Assembly (NCBI GenBank): GCA_003488415.1
Contig: DNLQ01000079.1
Span: 1 to 17,115, forward strand
DNA: 17,115 nucleotides
Direction of reading: 5' to 3'
Origin: Ruminococcus sp.
Lineage (GTDB): Bacteria > Bacillota > Clostridia > Oscillospirales > Ruminococcaceae
This document shows, piece by piece, positions 7,020 through 14,660 of this stretch. The notes under the pieces were generated by a model, which did not search any database, had not been told where the DNA came from, and saw nothing but the letters and a program-made list of their open reading frames with translations. The translations under genes and the position numbers were made by a program. Each line of letters opens with the position of its first letter. Within the stretch, counting starts at the first letter, position 1.

Positions 7020-7048
7020 ATTTTACCATATTGCGGATGAAAAGTCAA
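7020..7048 (-). promoter_or_regulatory. Sigma-A-type promoter of the CobW-type gene
   Basis: Minus-strand -35 TTGACT (7048-7043, 5 of 6), 17-nt spacer (7042-7026) and -10 TAAAAT (7025-7020, 5 of 6). The -35 box overlaps the stop codon of the penicillin-binding protein gene upstream. The start site would fall near 7013, giving a leader of about 25 nt. No terminator is visible between the two genes, so read-through from the PBP gene is also possible. No Zur-like palindrome was seen. Confidence 0.7.
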
Positions 7049-8649
7049 TCGCTGCCCAGTTTCTTCAGTCCTTTGGTTATCTCACGGAATACCGGAGCTG
7101 CTGCCTGATTGCCATAGCCGCCGTCCTCTGCAAGTACCGTTACAGCATATATCGGTGACTCCGCAGGATAAAATCCCGTTATCCAGCCATGACACAGTTC
7201 CTCGCCGTTCCTGCCTATCCGCCCCGTCTGGGCAGTGGAGGTCTTTGCTCCGACGTGTACTCCTCTTGCTGCCGCCTTTGAATCCTTATTATCCCTTACC
7301 GCACATATCATCATTTCCCTGAGTTTCCCGGCTGTATCTCTGTCAAGTACCCTCGTTCCCTGAGGAGCTTTCTCGTTCTCAATGTCAGTTCCGTCCGCTG
7401 TAAGTCCCTTTATAAGCCTTAAACGGTGCATATACCCTCCACCTGCAATGGCTGCTGTTAGCTGGTTTATCTGTAACGGAGTGGCTGTCAGCTTTCCCTG
7501 ACCGAAGGAGAAGTTTGCAAGCTCTGCCGGAACGAGCAGTTCATCAGCAGTTGGAAGGACTCCCGCAGAGGCAGTCATTCCTCCGCAGAGAACGTTCTCC
7601 CTTCCAAACCCCAGGTCTGCTGCAAGATCACGGAACCTTCCCGGATCAAGGCTCTCTGATAGTTTTATGAAATAGGTATTGCACGAATTTACTATTGCTT
7701 CTGTCATGTTCTGTATACCGTGACCGTCTGCCTTGTGACAGTTGAAATTCTGACCGGAGACGTTCTCCCAGCCTTTACAGTCATACACACAGTTCTCCCA
7801 GCCCTCTGCTATCCCCTCTGCTGCTGTGACCAGCTTGAATACTGATCCCACACTATAGGAATACAGTACTCTGTTTATCAGTGGGCTGTCATCACTTTCA
7901 ATTGCGCTGTCTACATCCTTCCAGCTGTAATCCGGACGGCTTACCATGGCGAGGATATCTCCTGTGGATATCTCAGAAACTATTACCGCCCCTTTTTTTA
8001 TCTTGCAGGCACTCTCCTCGCACAGTGCCTGGATTCGGCTGTCAAGAGTAAGCACTACTCCGGTATTATCCTTTGTGCTGCGGACTACCTCCTTGCCGTT
8101 TCCCATCAGGACTCTGCCGCTGCCGTCAACAGTGTAGGTCACGCTGTTCTCTTCCCCTTCTCCACGGAGTATGAAGTCATAGGCAGCTTCAATACCGGAT
8201 ACTCCTCTCCCCTCTGACAAGTATCCAATAACGTGCTGTGCAGACTGTGGATCACTGTAATGTACAGGTATGCTGAATACTGTAAGTCCGTCCGCTTCCT
8301 CAGTCCCCTTTTTACACTCGTAGGCAAAAGGTCTGCCCTTGTCGAACTCGCTCAGAAAACTCTCCCGGTCGCAGGCTGTAAAAGACGTCTTTTCACGGTC
8401 AAGCACAGAGGGTACAGCTACTGCGACATAGCGATATTCTGCATTTGTCAGCCTTGTCATGTTCCTGTCATATACTGTCCCCTGGCTCTCTCCGGCATTT
8501 ACAGTCAATCCGGAACGATCAGCGGCTGCCTGTAGGGCTGATTCCGGCGGCTGTACTGCAAGTCTGTAGTAGTTTCCCGCTGCAAGTGCAAAGCTGACAA
8601 AGAACCACGCTGTTACTGCTATGATACGGTCTTCTCCGAATTTACGCAT
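7045..8649 (-). CDS. Class B penicillin-binding protein (D,D-transpeptidase), KTS motif variant
   Basis: A 534-residue membrane-anchored transpeptidase that cross-links peptidoglycan outside the membrane. The single transmembrane anchor is at about 9-28. The N-terminal dimerisation domain begins with GTVYDRN (57-63), as in FtsI/SpoVD/PbpA proteins. The transpeptidase domain has SVFK (active Ser269, Lys272) and SCN (322-324). The third motif reads KTST (469-472) where class B enzymes normally have KTGT; the codons read AAG ACC TCC ACT, so the change is not a frame artefact. The C-terminal PASTA domains of SpoVD are absent, giving a PbpA-like length. No FtsW/RodA partner gene is adjacent. Its ATG directly follows a terminator-like hairpin whose 3' arm supplies the Shine-Dalgarno. 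Whether it serves elongation or division cannot be decided here. Confidence 0.92.
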   Translation of the reverse strand: MRKFGEDRIIAVTAWFFVSFALAAGNYYRLAVQPPESALQAAADRSGLTVNAGESQGTVYDRNMTRLTNAEYRYVAVAVPSVLDREKTSFTACDRESFLSEFDKGRPFAYECKKGTEEADGLTVFSIPVHYSDPQSAQHVIGYLSEGRGVSGIEAAYDFILRGEGEENSVTYTVDGSGRVLMGNGKEVVRSTKDNTGVVLTLDSRIQALCEESACKIKKGAVIVSEISTGDILAMVSRPDYSWKDVDSAIESDDSPLINRVLYSYSVGSVFKLVTAAEGIAEGWENCVYDCKGWENVSGQNFNCHKADGHGIQNMTEAIVNSCNTYFIKLSESLDPGRFRDLAADLGFGRENVLCGGMTASAGVLPTADELLVPAELANFSFGQGKLTATPLQINQLTAAIAGGGYMHRLRLIKGLTADGTDIENEKAPQGTRVLDRDTAGKLREMMICAVRDNKDSKAAARGVHVGAKTSTAQTGRIGRNGEELCHGWITGFYPAESPIYAVTVLAEDGGYGNQAAAPVFREITKGLKKLGSD

Positions 8650-8682
8650 AAAAACACCTCCGGGTTATTGTTCCCGGAGGTG
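8650..8682 (-). terminator. Terminator-like hairpin doubling as PBP ribosome binding site
   Basis: A perfect 10-bp repeat, CACCTCCGGG (8655-8664) and CCCGGAGGTG (8673-8682), surrounds an 8-nt loop. On the minus strand it follows the dtd stop by 6 nt and is followed by TTTTT and then at once by the PBP start codon ATG. It thus has the form of an intrinsic terminator, while the GGAGGTG in its 3' arm is the PBP Shine-Dalgarno, 5 nt before the ATG. When folded, it would both favour termination and hide the ribosome binding site. Confidence 0.75.
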
Positions 8683-8688
8683 CTTTAC

Positions 8689-9123
8689 TTATTCAAGTAC
8701 TATCGTAAAAGGGCCGTCATTAAGAAGCTCGACCTTCATATCTGCTCCGAAGATGCCTGTCTCGGTATGCTTGCCCTTGCTGCGGCAGTAATCTGTAAAA
8801 TAATTATACAGTCCCTCTGCCTTTTCAGGCTTTGCTGCCTGTATGAAATTCGGACGGTTCCCCTTGCGGCAGTCTGCATACAGCGTGAACTGCGAGACTA
8901 CCAGAAGCTCACCGTCAACGTCGCTCAGTGACAGATTTATCTTATCATTCTCGTCTGAGAAGATCCGGAGATTTATTATCTTATCTGCAAGCCGGCGGCA
9001 GTCTTCCTCTGTATCGTCAGCTCCTATGCCCAGCAGTACAAGATACCCCTTTCCGATCTTGCCGCACACGCTTCCGTCTACTGTAACAGATGCTGATGTT
9101 ACTCTCTGCAATACTACCTTCAT
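8689..9123 (-). CDS. dtd: D-aminoacyl-tRNA deacylase
   Basis: A cytoplasmic proofreading enzyme that hydrolyses D-aminoacyl-tRNAs (and Gly-tRNA-Ala) and so keeps D-amino acids out of protein. The 144 residues are the usual family length. It starts MKVVLQRVTSASVTVDG, typical of Dtd, and has both active-site motifs: SQFTLYADCRKGNRP (77-91) and the C-terminal Gly-cisPro motif, here DGPFT (136-140) instead of the more common NGPVT. The ATG is 3 nt after the GH42 stop codon with AAGGAAG upstream, so it is translated from the same message. It is the last gene of the long operon, ending 6 nt before a terminator-like hairpin. Confidence 0.96.
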   Translation of the reverse strand: MKVVLQRVTSASVTVDGSVCGKIGKGYLVLLGIGADDTEEDCRRLADKIINLRIFSDENDKINLSLSDVDGELLVVSQFTLYADCRKGNRPNFIQAAKPEKAEGLYNYFTDYCRSKGKHTETGIFGADMKVELLNDGPFTIVLE

Positions 9124-9126
9124 GAC

Positions 9127-11097
9127 TCACTTCCTTACTACGTCCACCCCGAAGGGCGCAAGCTCCAGCTTTTCTCTGCCTGTTGATGTGATAAGACTGT
9201 ACATTGGCTTCGGGAGGGCTATCTCCGCCGGCTCATAGGAATTGTTGAAAAAGAAGATATACTCCTCTCTGCCATTGGTACGTGTGGTTACCTCCACGCC
9301 CTGTGGAAGTCCCTTCAGTTTTGGTATCCCGGTCTGAGTCATGAGATCCGATGCAAAACTCCCGTAAAAGTCAGAGTAGGCTAAAGTTCCTACGTAGTAG
9401 GTAACGCCTGAACAGTAACGGTTCATGGTAACTGCCGGACAGCACATATAGAATCCGTCCCGGTATTCAGCATAGGCTCTTGCTGTGGTCGGCTGTATGA
9501 CATCACACCACTCACGGCAGGCAAATTCATTTCCGGCATAGTCCCTGATGACTCTTTCATCTCCCCCTATGGCATCGTACTCTGAGATCTCAGCTCCTAC
9601 AAGCTCCTTGAATACAGTGGGAAGAACGTCGGCAATGCAGTTGTTATGCTCGTCCTTTGCTCCGCTCCGTGCCGTAAGCACAAGAGTTCCGCCGTTGATA
9701 ACGAACCGGTACAGATTCTCTGTTGCTTTACGGTGAGTTACGTAAAGGGAGGGTGCAATGACCAGCTTGTACCCTGAAAGATCTGCTTCCGGAGATACTA
9801 CGTCTATATTCGCTCCGAACTGAGTAAATGCACGGTGGAACTGCCTGAGCTGCTCCATATACCAGAAGCCCTCGGTCTGCGGCTGTATATCCAGTGCATA
9901 ACTGCTCTCAGGAGAATAGAGTATCGCTATATCGGATTCTATCGTGGTATGCTCCAGCATACTCAGCTTTCCGGCAACCTTACACAGCTCCGCAAACTCT
10001 GAATAACGGCGGTTGGGTACTCCGCTATGATCGAATATGCCGTGTGAGTGCATCTCTGCTCCGGTCAGAGCTGTACGCCAGCGGAAATGTACAACTGCGT
10101 CAGCACCGTGTGCATAAGCCTGGAGAGCATATCCCATTATCTGTCCGGGGACCGGTGCAGGAGACATCGGCTCCCAGCTTCCTGTTGGTCCGCTGAGCTG
10201 CTCCATTACCCAGAAATTCTGCTGACGCACTCCTCGCATCAGATCAAGTATCATTGCCTGTGAGTATACTGCCTCCGGATTCCTGGGCAGTCTGATAGGC
10301 GGATAGTTGTCATAAGAAACGAAATCCAGCTCACCGAACAGCCTGTAGAAATCCGGTGTATTCGCACTGAAGCAGGTGTTGGTCGTCAGCACCGCCTTCG
10401 GGCACTCACGGCGTATCGCTATCGCTATTTCCTTTGAGAAGCCTATGATGCTGTCGTTGCAGAAGCGGTACCAGTCAAGGCAGAGCGCCGGGTTCTGCCA
10501 TGCCTTGGGATATGCAGTGGGAGGCATTATCTGTGTGGGTGAGCTGTACTCGCCGCTCCATACCACATTTCCGAAAGTCCGGTTCACTGTCCCGATGTCT
10601 CCGTACTTATCCATCAGCCAGCTCCGGAATTTCTCCTGACATACCGGACAGGTGCAGGAATAGGCTTCAAGCTCGTTGTCTATCTGCCATGCAACTATTG
10701 AACGGTTCGCATTATATCTGCGTACTATCTGACTGGTTATGCGCTTTGCGTAGTCGATGAATACCGGTGAATTTATACAGCGATGCCCACGGATGCCGGT
10801 CTGTACCGGAACACCGTCCTCACCTACCCGCACTATCTCCGGATGCTTTTCATACAGCCACAGTGGAGGACAATTTGTCGGGATGCCCATTATTACTCCC
10901 AGTCCTACACTTGCACATATCTTCAATACCTCATCCAGCCAGTCGAAACAGTATTCTCCTTCCCGGGGCTCAAGTCTCGACCACGAGAACTCCCCTATCC
11001 TTACTATCCGGACTCCGGTCTGTGCCATCATCCTGAGATCCTTCTCCCAGAGTACACTGTCCCACTGTTCCGGGTAGTAATCAACGCCTATGATCAT
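9127..11097 (-). CDS. GH42 beta-galactosidase, intracellular
   Basis: A 656-residue glycoside hydrolase of family 42 that removes terminal beta-galactosyl (or alpha-L-arabinopyranosyl) residues from short oligosaccharides. The N-terminal TIM barrel begins GVDYYPEQWD. The acid/base glutamate is E142 in WQIDNELEA, and the nucleophile is E299 in WVMEQLSG. The four cysteines C107, C148, C150 and C153 match the zinc site of many GH42 enzymes. A trimerisation-type domain and a small beta domain follow. There is no signal peptide, so it acts on imported sugars. The gene has a strong GGAGGTGAG ribosome binding site. It sits inside a housekeeping operon between a phosphatase and dtd, with no transporter or regulator beside it, which is unusual for a carbohydrate enzyme. 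Exact substrate is not decidable from sequence. Confidence 0.94.
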   Translation of the reverse strand: MIIGVDYYPEQWDSVLWEKDLRMMAQTGVRIVRIGEFSWSRLEPREGEYCFDWLDEVLKICASVGLGVIMGIPTNCPPLWLYEKHPEIVRVGEDGVPVQTGIRGHRCINSPVFIDYAKRITSQIVRRYNANRSIVAWQIDNELEAYSCTCPVCQEKFRSWLMDKYGDIGTVNRTFGNVVWSGEYSSPTQIMPPTAYPKAWQNPALCLDWYRFCNDSIIGFSKEIAIAIRRECPKAVLTTNTCFSANTPDFYRLFGELDFVSYDNYPPIRLPRNPEAVYSQAMILDLMRGVRQQNFWVMEQLSGPTGSWEPMSPAPVPGQIMGYALQAYAHGADAVVHFRWRTALTGAEMHSHGIFDHSGVPNRRYSEFAELCKVAGKLSMLEHTTIESDIAILYSPESSYALDIQPQTEGFWYMEQLRQFHRAFTQFGANIDVVSPEADLSGYKLVIAPSLYVTHRKATENLYRFVINGGTLVLTARSGAKDEHNNCIADVLPTVFKELVGAEISEYDAIGGDERVIRDYAGNEFACREWCDVIQPTTARAYAEYRDGFYMCCPAVTMNRYCSGVTYYVGTLAYSDFYGSFASDLMTQTGIPKLKGLPQGVEVTTRTNGREEYIFFFNNSYEPAEIALPKPMYSLITSTGREKLELAPFGVDVVRK

Positions 11098-11111
11098 ATT
11101 CTCACCTCCGG

Positions 11112-11660
11112 TCAGCCGCCGATAGGATACTCGATCACCTGGCAGTTATCCATATACCAGTTACTGAATTCTTCAGTAGTCATAGGATTGAAATATGTCT
11201 CTATGACACGGCATACTCCGCCGTGTGTAACGATAAGGATGTTCTTATCCGTCTTTCCGTATGTTGCGATCAGCTCATCAAGGAGAGAATATACCCTATG
11301 TGTCAGCTTCAGCAGCGACTCTCCGGTATTGCCCATTGGCATTCCAAATTCACGCTTGCCCTCAGCAAAGCCTTCTGTATCTCTCGGCTTTCCCTCAAAA
11401 TCGCCGTAATCCCACTCACGAAGCCTGTTATCGTACTTCACAGGAGAGAGTGTCATACTGTTTGCCTCCTGTGCAGTCTCCTTTGCCCGGCTAAGAGGCG
11501 AACAGTAGATCATATCCACCTTGCCCATCTGCCTTAATGTGCCAGCCAGCTTCATTGCCTGCTCGCTTCCGTGAAAGTTCATGGGAATATCCGTAGTTCC
11601 GAGGATAAGCTCCTTCTTGTTGTATTCAGTTTCACCGTGTCTTGTAACAAATAATCTCAT
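11112..11660 (-). CDS. Histidine phosphatase family protein (phosphoglycerate mutase-like)
   Basis: A 182-residue cytoplasmic phosphatase of the branch-2-like small histidine phosphatase group. The catalytic motif RHGE is at 7-10, with His8 as the phosphorylated residue, the second histidine is H146 in VTHGG, and E82 in REWDYGDFEG fits the proton donor. Relatives include CobC/alpha-ribazole phosphatase, broad-specificity PhoE-type phosphatases and phosphoglycerate mutase-like proteins; sequence alone does not separate them, and no cobalamin genes are adjacent apart from the unrelated CobW-type gene 4 kb away. The start overlaps the recN stop codon by 1 nt (TAATG), indicating coupled translation. 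The following GH42 gene begins 14 nt after its stop. Confidence 0.9.
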   Translation of the reverse strand: MRLFVTRHGETEYNKKELILGTTDIPMNFHGSEQAMKLAGTLRQMGKVDMIYCSPLSRAKETAQEANSMTLSPVKYDNRLREWDYGDFEGKPRDTEGFAEGKREFGMPMGNTGESLLKLTHRVYSLLDELIATYGKTDKNILIVTHGGVCRVIETYFNPMTTEEFSNWYMDNCQVIEYPIGG

Positions 11661-13321
11661 TATGATTCCATCGCCTTTCTTATCTCTGCCTCAGCATTCT
11701 CAAGCATGAGCTCGCTGGGATCCTCGCCGCCCATTATTCTCGCAACTTCCGAGATGCGTCCGGCAAGGTCAAGTTTTGTAACGTGCGTTTCCGTTCTTCC
11801 TTCTGCCACTGTCTTTTCTATCATCAGGTGATCGTCTGCCATTACCGCTATCTGTGAGAGGTGGGTTACGCATATGACCTGCCGTACTTTGCCAAGTTCA
11901 CGCAGCTTTATGCCTATCTTCTGTGCTGCCTTTCCACTGACTCCAGTGTCGATTTCGTCAAAGATCATGGTGGGTATACTGTCACGGTCTGCAATAACAC
12001 ACTTTAATGCAAGCATGATACGTGAAAGCTCTCCGCCCGACGCTATCCGGGCTATCGGCTTCGGCTCTTCTCCCTTGTTTGCTGAAATAAGGAACTCAAC
12101 AGTATCCATTCCGTTTACTGTGAGCTTTCCCTTCTCGTGACGGACAGCTATTATCACACCTGCCATATTGAGAAATTCAAGTTCGGCAGTAACACGCTCG
12201 GTAAACCGCTTCGCAGCTGCTTCCCGCTGATCGTACAGCTCCTTTGCCTGTGCTGTTACCTTATGCAGCAGTTCCTCTCGCTTCTCTGTAAGGTCACAGA
12301 TCTCCCCTGCACTGCTGTCAAATCCCGAAAGCTCTGCGGATGCGTCTTCATAGAGCTTTACAAGCTCCGTACAGTCCATCATGTACTTCCTCTTGAGCTT
12401 GTTCAGTACTCCAAGACGTTCACGGATGTACTCCAGTCTCTGTCCGTCAAGCTCAACATTATCGGCATACCTGTCAAGCTCTGAGGCTATATCTGCTATC
12501 TCGATCTCAGCTGCACAGAGTCTCTCATACAGGGCACTCACCGCAGGGAACTGCTCCGTAAGCGGGATAAGCTCACGCTCTGCTGAAACTATCATCTCTC
12601 CTGCCGCTTCTTCGCCTGATACTGCCTGTGAAGCAGTCCTGAGAGCAAGTATTATCTTCTCAGAATCCCTTGCAGCAGCGTACTCCTGCTCAAGTCTGTC
12701 ATCCTCGCCTGCTTCGGGCTTTACCTTCTCGATGTCGGCTATGACTTCATTGAGATAACGTGTACGCTCCAGCCTTGAAGCCTCCTGATGCTTCAGATCA
12801 CTGAGTCTGCGTGAGATCTTCTGAAGCTCACGGAAGGTCTCACGATAACGCTCCAGGTGTGTATTGTCTCCGCTGAAGCTGTCAAGTATACCAAGATGCT
12901 TCTCGCTGTCCAGGAGCACCTGATTGTCATGCTGTCCGTGTATATTTATAAGCATTGTTCCAAGCTCACGCAGAAGCGACACTGCCGCAGTCCTGCCGTT
13001 TATCCTTGCAACGCTTCCGCCGTCTGCACTTATCTCACGGGTTATGGTGATCTCACTGTCATCATGAGCTATTCCAAGCTCATCAAGCCGCTCGCAGACC
13101 TCCGGGGACAGCTCAGTGAAAAGTGCAGTTATTACCGCTTTATCGCATCCGGTGCGTACTATGTCCTTTGTTGTCCTCTGTCCGAGAACTGCATTGATAC
13201 CGTTGATGAGTATGGATTTTCCTGCTCCGGTCTCACCGGTGAATATATTCAGCTTTCTTTCAAGCGGTATCACAGCTTCCCGGATCACCGCAAGATTCCT
13301 GATGTAGAGTTCCTTCAGCAT
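11660..13321 (-). CDS. recN: DNA repair protein RecN
   Basis: An SMC-like ATPase of 553 residues that acts early in recombinational repair of double-strand breaks, tethering DNA ends. Walker A GETGAGKS is at 29-36, the ABC signature ASGGELSRIMLALK lies around 427-440, and Walker B TMIFDEIDTGVSG carries D455 and E456. Between the two ATPase halves lies a long Glu/Arg/Leu-rich region (about 150-380) that should form the antiparallel coiled coil. Both ends and the length match RecN in full. An AAGGAG site precedes the ATG. It follows argR by 9 nt, an arrangement conserved in Firmicutes. Confidence 0.98.
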   Translation of the reverse strand: MLKELYIRNLAVIREAVIPLERKLNIFTGETGAGKSILINGINAVLGQRTTKDIVRTGCDKAVITALFTELSPEVCERLDELGIAHDDSEITITREISADGGSVARINGRTAAVSLLRELGTMLINIHGQHDNQVLLDSEKHLGILDSFSGDNTHLERYRETFRELQKISRRLSDLKHQEASRLERTRYLNEVIADIEKVKPEAGEDDRLEQEYAAARDSEKIILALRTASQAVSGEEAAGEMIVSAERELIPLTEQFPAVSALYERLCAAEIEIADIASELDRYADNVELDGQRLEYIRERLGVLNKLKRKYMMDCTELVKLYEDASAELSGFDSSAGEICDLTEKREELLHKVTAQAKELYDQREAAAKRFTERVTAELEFLNMAGVIIAVRHEKGKLTVNGMDTVEFLISANKGEEPKPIARIASGGELSRIMLALKCVIADRDSIPTMIFDEIDTGVSGKAAQKIGIKLRELGKVRQVICVTHLSQIAVMADDHLMIEKTVAEGRTETHVTKLDLAGRISEVARIMGGEDPSELMLENAEAEIRKAMES

Positions 13322-13330
13322 ATTGGCTCC

Positions 13331-13786
13331 TTACAGATGCTTCCCTGCATTCGGGAACAGCTCGCTGCGGAATTTCTTCGACAGCTTCTTGGCATCAGCT
13401 TCGCTGCGTACAAGTATGAATATGGTATCATCGCCGGCTATAGTCCCCACCACGCCTTCATGACTCACGGAATCAATGGCTGCACACGTACCCTGTGCCA
13501 TACCCGTCCGGCATTTGAGGACTATGGTATTCATTGCGTAATCAACTGCTATGACCGACTCGGCAAAAAGACTCTTTTCTGCCGCTGCCGTTGCCGGAAG
13601 CGTATACCTGTAGACTCCGTTCGCATCACGCTGCTTTATCAGCGAGAGCTGCTGTATATCACGGGAAAGAGTCGCCTGAGTAGTCTTTATCCCACGTTCC
13701 TCCAGGAGCTTTATAAGCGTTTCCTGTGTTGCTACCGGTCTTTCATTTATTATTTCAAGTATTATATCCTGTCTGCGGTTTTTCAT
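13331..13786 (-). CDS. argR: Arginine repressor ArgR
   Basis: Hexameric transcription factor that senses L-arginine and controls arginine biosynthesis and catabolism genes. The 151 residues are the standard length. The N-terminal winged helix has the recognition helix in TTQATLSRDIQQL (35-47). The C-terminal oligomerisation and arginine-binding domain has GTIAGDDTIFIL (114-125), with the acidic pair that contacts arginine. An HEGVVG lead-in and the alanine-rich helix GTCAAIDS (99-106) also fit the family. A GTGAGG site precedes the ATG. It lies between nadK (9 nt upstream) and recN (9 nt downstream) on one transcript. No arg genes and no clear ARG box were found in this window. Confidence 0.97.
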   Translation of the reverse strand: MKNRRQDIILEIINERPVATQETLIKLLEERGIKTTQATLSRDIQQLSLIKQRDANGVYRYTLPATAAAEKSLFAESVIAVDYAMNTIVLKCRTGMAQGTCAAIDSVSHEGVVGTIAGDDTIFILVRSEADAKKLSKKFRSELFPNAGKHL

Positions 13787-13795
13787 AGGTTAACC

Positions 13796-14647
13796 TCACT
13801 TTATTGGTCTGCACAGCTTCCTGCAAAGTGATTCGTGGAAGGAGTTGCCTATAAGATCAATGAATTTCACATTATGCCTGCCACGGCATATGTCCACGGA
13901 TTCGCCCTCGCCGAGCTTTCGCTCCAGGTCGCCGTCAACTGTGACAACCATTCCGCCTCCGGAAGTCCTGTCTGTGATGCACAGCTTCCTCCCCGGAGAG
14001 AACAGTGTGGCACGGGAGAAGAGGGAATGCGGACAAATAAGCGTCATTTCGATACATTCCAGATCAGGCTCGATGACCGGTCCTCCTGCGGACAGCGCAT
14101 AAGCCGTCGATCCTGAGGGCGTGCTGAACAGTACTCCGTCTGCCCTGTATCTGCCTGTAAGATAACCGTCAGCGCAGACGTCAAAATCACATATCCTGAA
14201 ACTGCCGGATCTGGCTGCTATCTCGTTGAGAGCTGTAAAGCTGGTATCTCCGTCCTCAGTATGAAATGTAACGTCAAGTGTCATCCGCTCGGATACCGAG
14301 TAGTCCCCGGTCTTCAGCCGGTAAAGGTTGCTGAGCTGATCCGCTTCCAGTCCGGCAAGGAATCCGAGCGTTCCGGTATTTATTCCGAGGAGCTTGGTAT
14401 CTGTGCCTATCAGGTACTTGGCACAGCGGAGTATCGTTCCGTCTCCGCCGATCGCTATTACAAAATCTGAATCCTTTGCCGATTCACTTATATCCTCGAA
14501 TTTCACAAATCCCTTGTCCGCAAATTCATTTCTGAATTCTCCGCTTACGGCGACCTCGATCCCTGCTTTGTCAAGGACATCACAGGTCTCTCTTGCACAG
14601 GGAAGCGCATTTTTCTTCTGGAAATTCGGATAGAGTGCTGCCTTCAT
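13796..14647 (-). CDS. nadK: NAD kinase
   Basis: Cytoplasmic enzyme that phosphorylates NAD to NADP and so sets the NADP(H) pool. The 283 residues are a usual length. The hallmark GGDGT is at 67-71, followed by LLGINTGTLGFLAG. The second nucleotide-binding region contains NEIAA and then DGVLFSTPSGSTAYALSAGGPV. The C-terminal part carries the VTVDGD motif. The start ATG has AAAGGGG six nt upstream. It is placed between tlyA (13-nt gap) and argR (9-nt gap), as in many clostridial genomes. Confidence 0.97.
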   Translation of the reverse strand: MKAALYPNFQKKNALPCARETCDVLDKAGIEVAVSGEFRNEFADKGFVKFEDISESAKDSDFVIAIGGDGTILRCAKYLIGTDTKLLGINTGTLGFLAGLEADQLSNLYRLKTGDYSVSERMTLDVTFHTEDGDTSFTALNEIAARSGSFRICDFDVCADGYLTGRYRADGVLFSTPSGSTAYALSAGGPVIEPDLECIEMTLICPHSLFSRATLFSPGRKLCITDRTSGGGMVVTVDGDLERKLGEGESVDICRGRHNVKFIDLIGNSFHESLCRKLCRPIK

Positions 14648-14660
14648 CGTTTCCCCTTTC

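Noticed and set aside
6989..7044. Terminator or Zur-type operator between the PBP gene and the CobW-type gene
   Set aside because: No inverted repeat with a T tract and no Zur-like palindrome can be seen in these 56 nt; only a promoter is supported.
10783..11409. A 208-codon plus-strand open frame across the GH42/phosphatase junction
   Set aside because: Fully antisense to two well-supported genes, with low-complexity Ser/Pro/Tyr composition.
12857..13831. A 324-codon plus-strand open frame opposite recN and argR
   Set aside because: It lies antisense to two unmistakable genes and crosses their junction; its translation is rich in Cys, Tyr and Ser and shows no domain. It is a by-product of codon bias on the other strand.
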